From contig CANRME010000085.1 of assembly GCA_947631655.1 (NCBI GenBank), positions 1-5,347 on the forward strand: DNA of 5,347 nt, read 5' to 3'. Within the stretch, counting starts at the first letter, position 1. The number at the start of each line of letters is the position of its first letter. The notes under the pieces were generated by a model. The model saw nothing but the letters and a program-made list of their open reading frames with translations. It had not been told where the DNA came from and did no database searches. The position numbers and the translations under genes are program-made. Positions 1-5,326 of this stretch are shown here, piece after piece. This DNA is from an uncultured Bacilli bacterium. Its GTDB lineage: Bacteria; Bacillota_I; Bacilli_A; RF39; UBA660.

Positions 1-723
1 GAAGCCGAAGCTAAAGAAGTAGCAACTAAGCGCCAAAATCTTGCTAAAGAAAAGAAATTCCAAAAACAATCTGTTAGTTTAGAAGATTTATTTAGTAAAA
101 TTAATTCTGGTGCTAAAGAAATTAATGTCGTTTTAAAATGTGATGTTCGTGGTAGTGAAGAAGCTGTTCGTAGTGCCTTAGAAAAAATTGATGTTGAAGG
201 TGTTAAAGTTAATGTTATTCGTAGTGATATTGGTGCTATTACCGAAAGTGACGTTGTCCTTGCGCATTCTAGTGATGCCATAATCATCGGATTTAATGTT
301 GTACCTTCTGCTAATACTAAGGAAATAGCTAAAGAATATAACGTTGATATAAGACTTTATACCATTATTTATAAAGTTATAGAAGATATGGAACTGGCTA
401 TGAAAGGTATGCTTGAACCAAAATTTGAAGAAAAAGTAATCGGTACGGTAGAAGTTAGAAAAATATTTACTTTCTCTAAAGTCGGTAAAATCGCTGGTTC
501 TTATGTAACTGATGGTGTTGTTAAGAATAATTCGCAAATAAGAGTTATAAGAGATGGTATTATTATTCATGATGGTAAAATTGCTGGTCTTCAAAGAGGA
601 AAAGAAACTGTTAAAGAAGTTAAAAAAGGTTATGAATGTGGTATTACTTTAGAAAGTTATAGTGACTTAAAAGAAGGCGATACTTTCGAAGTATACGAAA
701 CCGTCGAGGTTAAAGATGAATAG
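1..723 (+). CDS. infB: Translation initiation factor IF-2, C-terminal part (5' end outside window)
   Basis: IF-2 is the GTPase that brings initiator fMet-tRNA to the 30S subunit and promotes subunit joining. The window opens inside the gene in frame 1 and gives 240 residues before the TAG at 721-723. The G domain lies upstream. Visible parts are a charged linker (residues 1-22), domain III (about 25-110, with SLEDLFSKI, INVVLKCDVRGSEEAV, GVGAITESD-like DIGAITESDVVLA and AIIIGFNV) and the C-terminal tRNA-binding barrel (about 125-240, with AMKGMLEP, EEKVIGTVEVRK, IAGSYVTDG, IRDGIIIHDGKI and GYECGITL). These match Bacillus IF-2 nearly position by position. An internal Met codon at 388 is in frame but is not a start. 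The next gene, rbfA, begins inside the last codons, as in the usual nusA-infB-rbfA-truB operon. Nothing looks truncated at the 3' end. Confidence 0.97.
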   Translation, partial: EAEAKEVATKRQNLAKEKKFQKQSVSLEDLFSKINSGAKEINVVLKCDVRGSEEAVRSALEKIDVEGVKVNVIRSDIGAITESDVVLAHSSDAIIIGFNVVPSANTKEIAKEYNVDIRLYTIIYKVIEDMELAMKGMLEPKFEEKVIGTVEVRKIFTFSKVGKIAGSYVTDGVVKNNSQIRVIRDGIIIHDGKIAGLQRGKETVKEVKKGYECGITLESYSDLKEGDTFEVYETVEVKDE

Positions 724-1063
724 TATTAAACAAAAACAAATCTCTAATGAACTAGCTCGAGTTATCGCCGAAATTCTAGGTAACGAAGCCCGAGATGAAC
801 TTCTTAAAACTATCACTATTACCGGTGCGGAAGTAGCAAGTGACTTATCTAGCGCTAAAGTTTATTTTACATCTTTAAGTGCCATGAATCCTAAGGACTT
901 AGAAAAAGAACTAAAAGAATCGGCGCCTTATGTTAGAACTTTAGTATCTCAAAAAATGGAATTAAGACATACTCCGGAAATTAGATTTGTCTTTGATAAA
1001 TCTGTGGAATATGGTAATAAAATTGATAGAATTATAGAAAGTATCCACGAAAATGATAATTAA
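716..1063 (+). CDS. rbfA: 30S ribosome-binding factor A
   Basis: RbfA is a small cytoplasmic KH-fold protein that binds the 30S subunit during 16S rRNA maturation. The 115-residue product has the usual family length. The family motifs are visible: DLSSAKVYFTSL at residues 43-54 (the family's S/GDL..AKVY strand) and LRHTPEIRFVFDKS at 83-96, followed by EYGNKIDRI. The ATG at 716 overlaps infB by 8 nt. A GAGGT at 706-710 lies 5 nt upstream, inside infB, so translation is probably coupled to IF-2 synthesis. The basic C-terminal tail found in some homologues is almost absent; the protein ends at HENDN. The next gene, truB, starts before this stop codon. Confidence 0.95.
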   Translation: MNSIKQKQISNELARVIAEILGNEARDELLKTITITGAEVASDLSSAKVYFTSLSAMNPKDLEKELKESAPYVRTLVSQKMELRHTPEIRFVFDKSVEYGNKIDRIIESIHENDN

Positions 1064-1889
1064 TATTAATAAACCAAAGGACTATACAAGTCGTGATATT
1101 GTAAATATTGTTGGTAAAACTCTAAATACTAAAAAATGTGGACATACGGGAACTCTAGATCCAATCGCATCTGGAGTTCTAATTATATGTACAGGCGAAG
1201 ATACTAAATTAGTAGAATTACTCACTAGTAGTTATAAAGAATATATTGCTACTTTTAAATTAGGTGTTGAAACTGATACTTTTGACATAACGGGGAAAGT
1301 TACTAAAACTAGTAATAAAACTGTGGATAAAGAAGAAGTTATTAACACTCTAAATAGTTTTATTAAAACTTACGAACAAACACCTCCCATTTATTCGGCG
1401 ATTAAAGTAAATGGTAAAAAACTTTATGAATATGCAAGAATTGGAGAAAAAGTAGCACTTCCTAAAAGAGAAGTAACAATTAAAGATATTAGTTTATTAG
1501 AGTTTAATGAAAATGTTGTGAAAATTAAAACTTTAGTTAGTAAAGGTACATATATAAGAAGTTTAATCAAAGATATAGGAGATGCTTTAGGTACTTATGC
1601 TACCATGACGGACTTAATAAGAACGAAACAAGGAGATTTTTCTATAGAAGATAGTATAACTTTAGATGACTTGCAAACTAATAATTTTAAGTTTTATACC
1701 AAAGAGGAAATACTTCCATTTAAAAAAGTAACTCTGACGGAAGAATTACTATTTAAAGTTAAAAATGGTAATAAAATAACTCTAACTTATGAAGATGAAT
1801 ATCTAAGTTTAATGGAAAATAATAAAATAATTGCTATTTATCAAAAAGACAAAGATATATATCGGGCATATAAAATGTTTAATAATTAG
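1053..1889 (+). CDS. truB: tRNA pseudouridine(55) synthase TruB
   Basis: TruB isomerises uridine 55 in the T-loop of tRNAs to pseudouridine. The 278-residue product shows the family signature GHTGTLDPIASGVL at residues 30-43, with D36 as the expected catalytic aspartate. It also has KEY at 62-64 (substrate-stacking Tyr), QTPPIYSAIKVNGKKLYEYA at 109-128, and the catalytic-core motif GTYIRSLIKDIGDALG at 165-180. The last 55 or so residues form a short, poorly conserved C-terminal RNA-binding (PUA-like) domain, so the protein is slightly shorter than the roughly 300 residues typical of the family. The ATG at 1053 overlaps rbfA by 11 nt. No strong Shine-Dalgarno sequence precedes it, which suggests translational coupling. 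The usual downstream neighbour in Bacillota, ribF, does not follow. Confidence 0.96.
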   Translation: MIININKPKDYTSRDIVNIVGKTLNTKKCGHTGTLDPIASGVLIICTGEDTKLVELLTSSYKEYIATFKLGVETDTFDITGKVTKTSNKTVDKEEVINTLNSFIKTYEQTPPIYSAIKVNGKKLYEYARIGEKVALPKREVTIKDISLLEFNENVVKIKTLVSKGTYIRSLIKDIGDALGTYATMTDLIRTKQGDFSIEDSITLDDLQTNNFKFYTKEEILPFKKVTLTEELLFKVKNGNKITLTYEDEYLSLMENNKIIAIYQKDKDIYRAYKMFNN

Positions 1890-1894
1890 AAGTT

Positions 1895-1935
1895 TTGTTA
1901 TTCGGTGTCGAAACTGTTTAACAATTCTTTTTTTT
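1895..1935 (+). terminator. Probable intrinsic terminator of infB-rbfA-truB
   Basis: Just after the truB stop, TTGTTA (1895-1900) can pair with TAACAA (1919-1924). Inside this, TTCG (1901-1904) pairs with CGAA (1909-1912) around a GTGT loop. An unpaired ACTGTT on one side makes the outer stem imperfect. A run of eight T follows at 1928-1935. The A+T-rich, interrupted stem is weak, so termination may be partial and some read-through into the sigma gene is possible. Confidence 0.55.
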
Positions 1936-1947
1936 GCACTATATTAT
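1918..1947 (+). promoter_or_regulatory. Sigma-A-like promoter of the sigma-factor gene
   Basis: TTAACA (1918-1923, 5/6 to TTGACA) and TATTAT (1942-1947, 5/6 to TATAAT) are separated by 18 nt. The spacer contains the T-tract of the preceding terminator, so the two elements overlap. Transcription would begin near 1954, immediately before the AAGGTGAT ribosome binding site (1957-1964). A second -10 choice, TATAAA at 1945-1950, overlaps it. A+T-rich DNA yields such matches easily, so confidence is moderate. Confidence 0.45.
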
Positions 1948-1967
1948 AAATGTAATAAGGTGATAAG

Positions 1968-2636
1968 ATGATAACAGATAATTTAAATTTAAAAGAGTTA
2001 AAAGCGATTAAGATATGTCATAATATGATTTATGATATTATGAAAAAATTTTATGGAGTTCCCAAGAATGACTTATATCAAGCAGGAGTTATCGGTGTTT
2101 TGGAAGCTTTAAAAAATTATCAAGAAAACAAAAATTGTAAATTTTCGACTTATGCTTGGACTTATATCTATGGTGAGATGTATTCCTTACAAGCCTCATC
2201 TAAAAGTATTAATCAAAATAGGGAAGGAAGAAAAATATTAAAAGCCATAAACTATGCTAAAGAACGTCTTACACAAATAAATGGTAAAGTTCCAAGTCCT
2301 AAAGAACTAGCTGATTTCCTAGAAATCGATGAACTAGTTATCGCTAATGTTATAAATACTTCTAAAGACCCTCTAAGTTTAAATTATACTAATGCTGAAA
2401 ATGACGCCATTGAAAATATTATACCTAGTAATGAAGGCATACCTTTAACTACCAAGATTGATTTACAAAATAGTATGGAAGTTTTAACCCCTGAAGAACA
2501 AAACATAATAAAATATCGTTATTTTGATGACTATACCCAAAGTGAAGTTGCGAAAAAACTTGGTTTAACTCAAGTATCTGTATCCCGTTATGAAAAACGT
2601 AGTTTAAACAAAATGAAAGATTATCTTACTAATTAA
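1968..2636 (+). CDS. Sigma-70 family sigma factor, sporulation (SigF/SigG/SigB) type
   Basis: This is a 222-residue RNA polymerase sigma subunit without region 1.1, the size of group 3 factors. Region 2 covers about residues 15-75: DLYQAGVIGVLEALKNY at 35-51 is the core-binding part, and KFSTYAWTYIYGEM at 58-71 corresponds to FSTYAVPMIIGEI of SigF/SigG. Region 3 spans about 86-135, with KVPSPKELADFLEI at 107-120. Region 4 spans about 171-220, with LTPEEQNIIKYRYF followed by the helix-turn-helix SEVAKKLGLTQVSVSRYEKR at 192-211, which is close to SigF. Residues 72-90, where -10 recognition occurs, depart strongly from SigF and SigG (no IRRYLRD or VPRS/VSRS-like motif). The start has an excellent AAGGTGAT site at 1957-1964. 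No anti-sigma gene adjoins it. The nearby spoVA operon suggests a forespore role (SigF or SigG), but the sequence does not settle which, so no symbol is given. Confidence 0.88.
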   Translation: MITDNLNLKELKAIKICHNMIYDIMKKFYGVPKNDLYQAGVIGVLEALKNYQENKNCKFSTYAWTYIYGEMYSLQASSKSINQNREGRKILKAINYAKERLTQINGKVPSPKELADFLEIDELVIANVINTSKDPLSLNYTNAENDAIENIIPSNEGIPLTTKIDLQNSMEVLTPEEQNIIKYRYFDDYTQSEVAKKLGLTQVSVSRYEKRSLNKMKDYLTN

Positions 2637-3443
2637 CTATTTTAAAACTAATTTTTGCTCTTCATCTATATCATAACTAAGAATTATCGCTATATGGCTA
2701 ATAATATCGTTCATATTAGACTTATTTATATAATCTAAAAATAATTGCTGTTCTACTAAACCTTGTTTATCCGAAGGTATTATAAACTCTTCACATAATC
2801 TATTACCATAAAGTGTTAAAATTCCCATATTTGGTTTATATTCAAAACGTACGTTTTCGTTATATAAGTTTAAAATATATTTATTAAATGAACTATTTTT
2901 TAAAAAACTATAATAAGCAATACTATTATAAGAATTATAAATAGTAATTCCTTCATGATTAACAGAAGTATTTAAAGCAATAGCAATATCGCTATTTTGC
3001 GATTTGGCATAAATAAATTTTTTATCAGTTTTAACTTCATATTTTCCATCACTTAATATTTTATCAACAATTATCTTACTAGCCTTAGTATATTCTACAC
3101 TACTAGGATTTAATATTTTAATTAATTTATAAAAAGCATTAGAATCAGCATTGTAACTAGAATTAATATTTATATTATTAATAAATAAATCATAAGGATT
3201 AATACTATCATTTATAATAGTATCTATACTCTCTAATACTGTCCCACTAAAATTTGATGTAATTACTTCAACATTTTGAATATAATTATTCTCAAATGAA
3301 TTATCAGTACTATCTAAATCGTCATCTCCCATACTAGGTGTAATATCTTTATTATAATTAGGTAATTTATGTGGCACTGTAGCAATCATTCCTGCTCCTA
3401 AAACAAGGCTTATAAAAGTAAGTATTCTATCATTCTTTTTCAT
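2637..3443 (-). CDS. Hypothetical exported or membrane-anchored Asn-rich protein
   Basis: I do not recognise this 268-residue protein. It begins with a short basic stretch (MKKNDR) and one hydrophobic segment at about residues 7-23 (ILTFISLVLGAGMIATV). This would serve as a signal peptide or an N-terminal anchor. There is no lipobox cysteine; the only Cys is near residue 217. An acidic, disordered-looking stretch follows (about 38-52, GDDDLDSTDNSFE). The rest has no further membrane segment and looks like a globular extracytoplasmic domain. Asn makes up about 12% of residues and there is no Trp. The start is supported by AAAAAGGGG ending 7 nt before the ATG and by a promoter match upstream. 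The stop TAG (2637-2639 on the + strand) directly abuts the TAA of the convergent sigma gene. Its position between a sigma factor and spoVA hints at a sporulation or envelope role, but that is guilt by association only. Confidence 0.85.
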   Translation of the reverse strand: MKKNDRILTFISLVLGAGMIATVPHKLPNYNKDITPSMGDDDLDSTDNSFENNYIQNVEVITSNFSGTVLESIDTIINDSINPYDLFINNININSSYNADSNAFYKLIKILNPSSVEYTKASKIIVDKILSDGKYEVKTDKKFIYAKSQNSDIAIALNTSVNHEGITIYNSYNSIAYYSFLKNSSFNKYILNLYNENVRFEYKPNMGILTLYGNRLCEEFIIPSDKQGLVEQQLFLDYINKSNMNDIISHIAIILSYDIDEEQKLVLK

Positions 3444-3470
3444 ACATATTCCCCTTTTTCAGCAAGAAGT

Positions 3471-3499
3471 ATCCTACTACAAATCCCCTAAAATGTCAA
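3471..3499 (-). promoter_or_regulatory. Sigma-A-like promoter of the hypothetical gene
   Basis: Read on the - strand, TTGACA (3494-3499, perfect -35) and TAGGAT (3471-3476, 4/6 to TATAAT) are 17 nt apart, the optimal spacing. Transcription would start near 3464, giving a leader of about 20 nt that contains the AAAAAGGGG ribosome binding site at 3451-3459. This suggests housekeeping rather than forespore expression of the unknown gene. Confidence 0.6.
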
Positions 3500-3501
3500 A
3501 T

Positions 3502-3532
3502 TGTATAAAAAATAAATAAAATCCCCATAATA
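3502..3532 (+). promoter_or_regulatory. Sigma-G-like promoter of spoVAC-spoVAD-spoVAE
   Basis: TGTATA (3502-3507) fits the -35 consensus TGnATA, and CATAATA (3526-3532) fits the -10 consensus CATnnTA of forespore sigma-G promoters. They are separated by 18 nt. Sigma-F promoters would need GG at the start of the -10 element, which is absent here. In B. subtilis spoVA is a sigma-G operon, so the match is biologically expected. The predicted start, near 3539, would leave a very short leader that begins at the ribosome binding site. Confidence 0.55.
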
Positions 3533-3537
3533 TAAGT

Positions 3538-3542
3538 GGAGG
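3538..3542 (+). promoter_or_regulatory. Ribosome binding site that sets the spoVAC start
   Basis: GGAGG lies 5 nt before the ATG at 3548. An in-frame GTG at 3536 overlaps this site and has no ribosome binding site of its own, so the ATG at 3548 is the better start. Confidence 0.85.
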
Positions 3543-3547
3543 ATTTT

Positions 3548-3982
3548 ATGAAAAAAGAAGAATATAAAAAATTAGTTAAAAAATATACCCCAAAAGATAA
3601 TAAATTTGAAAATGCTTTAATAGCTTTTGTTTCTGGTGGCGTAGTAGGTATCCTTGGTGTCTTTATTTACCAAATACTTACGATGTTTGAAATAGGTGAA
3701 AAGACTAGTACCATATGGACGGTTATAATTTTAGTGTTAATCGCTTCCTTCTTAACTAGTATGTGTATATTTGATAAGTGGGTTACCAAATTTCGGTGTG
3801 GCTTAATTGTTCCAATTACCGGTTTTGCTCATTCGGTCACAAGTTCTGCGATGGATTACAAACAAGACGGTTTGATAACGGGTTTAGGAGCAAATATCTT
3901 TAAACTAGCGGGAAGTGTTATTATTTATGGCGTTATTAGCGCTTACGTTCTAACCCTATTGGCGGTGATCTTCCATGTCTAG
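3548..3982 (+). CDS. spoVAC: Stage V sporulation protein AC (DPA channel membrane subunit)
   Basis: SpoVAC is an integral protein of the spore inner membrane. It forms part of the SpoVA channel that takes up dipicolinic acid during sporulation and releases it in germination, and the B. subtilis protein behaves as a mechanosensitive channel. From the ATG at 3548 the product has 144 residues (B. subtilis has about 150). The N-terminus KKEEYKKLVKKYTPK matches the family's basic YK..V..Y.PK lead. Membrane segments lie at about 23-45, 55-75 and 118-141. The conserved core VPITGFAHSVTSSAMDYKQD is at 88-107, followed by GLITGLGANIFKLAGSVI at 108-125. The stretch before it, KFRCGLIVP, is one residue shorter than the usual FAGAGxxVP and lacks its Gly-Ala-Gly. 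The gene overlaps spoVAD by 8 nt. Confidence 0.95.
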   Translation: MKKEEYKKLVKKYTPKDNKFENALIAFVSGGVVGILGVFIYQILTMFEIGEKTSTIWTVIILVLIASFLTSMCIFDKWVTKFRCGLIVPITGFAHSVTSSAMDYKQDGLITGLGANIFKLAGSVIIYGVISAYVLTLLAVIFHV

Positions 3983-4937
3983 TTATACTTATAATAATGT
4001 TTATCTAAAAGATTACTATACTTTAACAAGTAAGTTGGAAAAAGATGGTAACCTAAAACAAATCGATTATGTTATGGAAGATTATTACTTTAAAGCTAAA
4101 ACATTTGAACAAAGCGAAATTAAAATGCAACAATTTGTCATTGATAAAATACTCTCTCGTTTTAATAAAAATATCGATTATATTATTGGAGGAGATTTAA
4201 CTAATCAAATAGCAGTTACTTCTTACAGCGTTTCTAAATATCCTATACCTTTTCTAGGTTTATATGGCGCTTGTAGTACTTTTAATGAATCATTAATTAT
4301 CGCCGCAAATATGATTTCCAAAAAACTTGCTAAAAATATTCTTACTATTACTAGTAGTCATGCCTTAAATGCGGAAAAACAATTTAGGTATCCCGTAGAA
4401 TATGGTGCTCCAAAACCTGAGCGCGCCACGATTACCGCAACTGGTGCGGTTAGTACCATCGTAAGTGATGAACCAAGTCATCTTAAAGTTACCTCTGGTA
4501 CTATTGGTAAAATTGTCGATTACGGCATAACTGATGTCTTTAATATGGGAGCCGTTATGGCTCCTGCGGCCGCCGACACTTTAGTAAAACATTTAACGGA
4601 ACTTAAAAAAAGTATTAATGATTATGATTTAATCTTAACTGGTGACTTAGGTGCTGTTGGGTCTCAAATCTTTAAGGAATTATTAAAACCTTATAATATA
4701 ACTCTTAAGAAACACATTGATGCGGGCGAAATACTTTATAAAAAAGAGCAAAATTTAAGTAGTGGAAGCTCGGGACCAGCTACAATGCCTTTAGTATTAT
4801 TTACTAAAATATTAAAAGAAAAGAAATACAAGAAAATCTTACTATTAGCGACCGGTGCACTTCATTGTCCTACTTTAGTTAATCAAAAACTATCAATCCC
4901 CGCTATTTGCCATGCTGTTAGTTTGGAGGTAATATAA
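3975..4937 (+). CDS. spoVAD: Stage V sporulation protein AD (DPA-binding subunit)
   Basis: SpoVAD is a thiolase-fold protein on the forespore side of the SpoVA complex. It binds dipicolinic acid directly and is needed for DPA import. The 320-residue product aligns along its whole length with the 338-residue Bacillus protein: IGGDLTNQ at 71-78, IPFLGLYGACSTFNES at 91-106 (C100 sits where thiolases carry the catalytic Cys), TSSHALNAEKQFRYPVEYGA at 126-145, TATGAV at 154-159, GKIVDYGITDVFNMGAVMAP at 178-197, and DYDLILTGDLGAVGSQI at 216-232. LATGALHCPTL lies near the end. The N-terminus diverges and the glycine-rich SGSSGPATMPL (263-273) lacks the cysteines of the Bacillus GGSGCACSA. The start has GGTGAT 5 nt upstream, inside spoVAC, so the two are translationally coupled. 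Confidence 0.96.
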   Translation: MSSYTYNNVYLKDYYTLTSKLEKDGNLKQIDYVMEDYYFKAKTFEQSEIKMQQFVIDKILSRFNKNIDYIIGGDLTNQIAVTSYSVSKYPIPFLGLYGACSTFNESLIIAANMISKKLAKNILTITSSHALNAEKQFRYPVEYGAPKPERATITATGAVSTIVSDEPSHLKVTSGTIGKIVDYGITDVFNMGAVMAPAAADTLVKHLTELKKSINDYDLILTGDLGAVGSQIFKELLKPYNITLKKHIDAGEILYKKEQNLSSGSSGPATMPLVLFTKILKEKKYKKILLLATGALHCPTLVNQKLSIPAICHAVSLEVI

Positions 4938-4938
4938 A

Positions 4939-5292
4939 ATGATGATGTATATAAATGCTTTTCTTTTTGTTGGTATTGTATCTCTAATAGGAGAGTTAAT
5001 ACTAGATAATACTAAACTTACTTCTGGACATGTTACAAGTATTTTAGTAGTAGTTGGTGCTATTTTAAGTTTCCTTGGTTTATATGATAAACTAATTGAT
5101 TTTGCGGGCGTTGGAGCAAGTATTCCGATAACTTCCTTTGGTAATTTATTATTTAAAGCTTGTTATGAAGGTTTTAAAAACAAAGGTTTATTAGGCATGT
5201 TTACTAATATGTTTAGTACTACTTCTGGTGGTATAACAGCTGCTATAATTTTCGCTGCTTTCTTTACCTTATTTACAAGACCTAAAGATTAG
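4939..5292 (+). CDS. spoVAE: Stage V sporulation protein AE (SpoVAEb type, membrane subunit)
   Basis: This is the third conserved SpoVA subunit, a small polytopic inner-membrane protein of the DPA channel and a distant relative of SpoVAC. The 117-residue product has the normal length for the SpoVAEb form. Family features are LTSGHVTSILVVVGAIL at 27-43, GLYDKLIDFAGVGASIPITS at 47-66 followed by FGN, a central GLLGMFTNMFSTTSGGITAA stretch at 83-102, and the terminal KPKG-like RPKD. Hydrophobic segments lie at about 5-22, 32-48 and 97-113. The start is the first of three tandem ATG codons; GGAGGT at 4925-4930 is 8 nt from it, while the next two are at 11 and 14 nt. One base separates it from the spoVAD stop. 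No spoVAEa or spoVAF follows directly, since the operon ends in a terminator. Confidence 0.95.
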   Translation: MMMYINAFLFVGIVSLIGELILDNTKLTSGHVTSILVVVGAILSFLGLYDKLIDFAGVGASIPITSFGNLLFKACYEGFKNKGLLGMFTNMFSTTSGGITAAIIFAAFFTLFTRPKD

Positions 5293-5304
5293 GTCTTTTA
5301 TTTT
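5277..5304 (+). terminator. Intrinsic terminator of the spoVA operon
   Basis: AAGACCTAA (5277-5285) and TTAGGTCTT (5289-5297) form a perfect 9-bp stem with a 3-nt AGA loop, followed by a T-rich tail ending at 5304. The left arm lies in the last codons of spoVAE and the stop codon sits in the right arm, so the hairpin overlaps the coding end. Confidence 0.85.
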
Positions 5305-5311
5305 CCTTGAC

Positions 5312-5321
5312 GGGGGGGGGG
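5312..5321 (+). repeat. Homopolymeric tract of ten G
   Basis: Ten consecutive G, by far the longest G or C run in this A+T-rich window, lie between the spoVA terminator and a downstream ATG at 5327. The 3' end (GGGGGTG) can serve as a Shine-Dalgarno sequence with one G-U wobble. TTGACG (5307-5312) directly precedes and joins the tract. Runs of this length are typical sites of slipped-strand length change. Confidence 0.9.
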
Positions 5322-5326
5322 TGTAA

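Noticed and set aside
178..594. Open frame of 138 codons on the - strand
   Set aside because: It lies wholly opposite the conserved infB coding sequence and its translation is low-complexity (Phe, Asn, Ser, Tyr); it is a shadow.
388..723. Separate 111-residue gene starting at 388
   Set aside because: It is in frame with the open infB reading frame from base 1, and the sequence before it matches IF-2, so this is an internal Met.
2630..2665. Bidirectional terminator between the convergent genes
   Set aside because: The region is A+T-rich, but I could not build a convincing stem of more than a few base pairs followed by a T-tract on either strand.
3536..3547. GTG start for spoVAC at 3536
   Set aside because: The GTG overlaps the GGAGG that serves the ATG at 3548, has no ribosome binding site itself, and adds residues not seen in homologues.
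4381..4410. Possible AGG-to-Met code change, known in some uncultured gut Bacilli
   Set aside because: The AGG codon in spoVAD falls at the conserved Arg of QFRYP, so AGG reads as Arg here.
5312..5321. G-quadruplex at the ten-G tract
   Set aside because: A single ten-G run does not have four separated G-tracts, so a stable unimolecular quadruplex is not supported.
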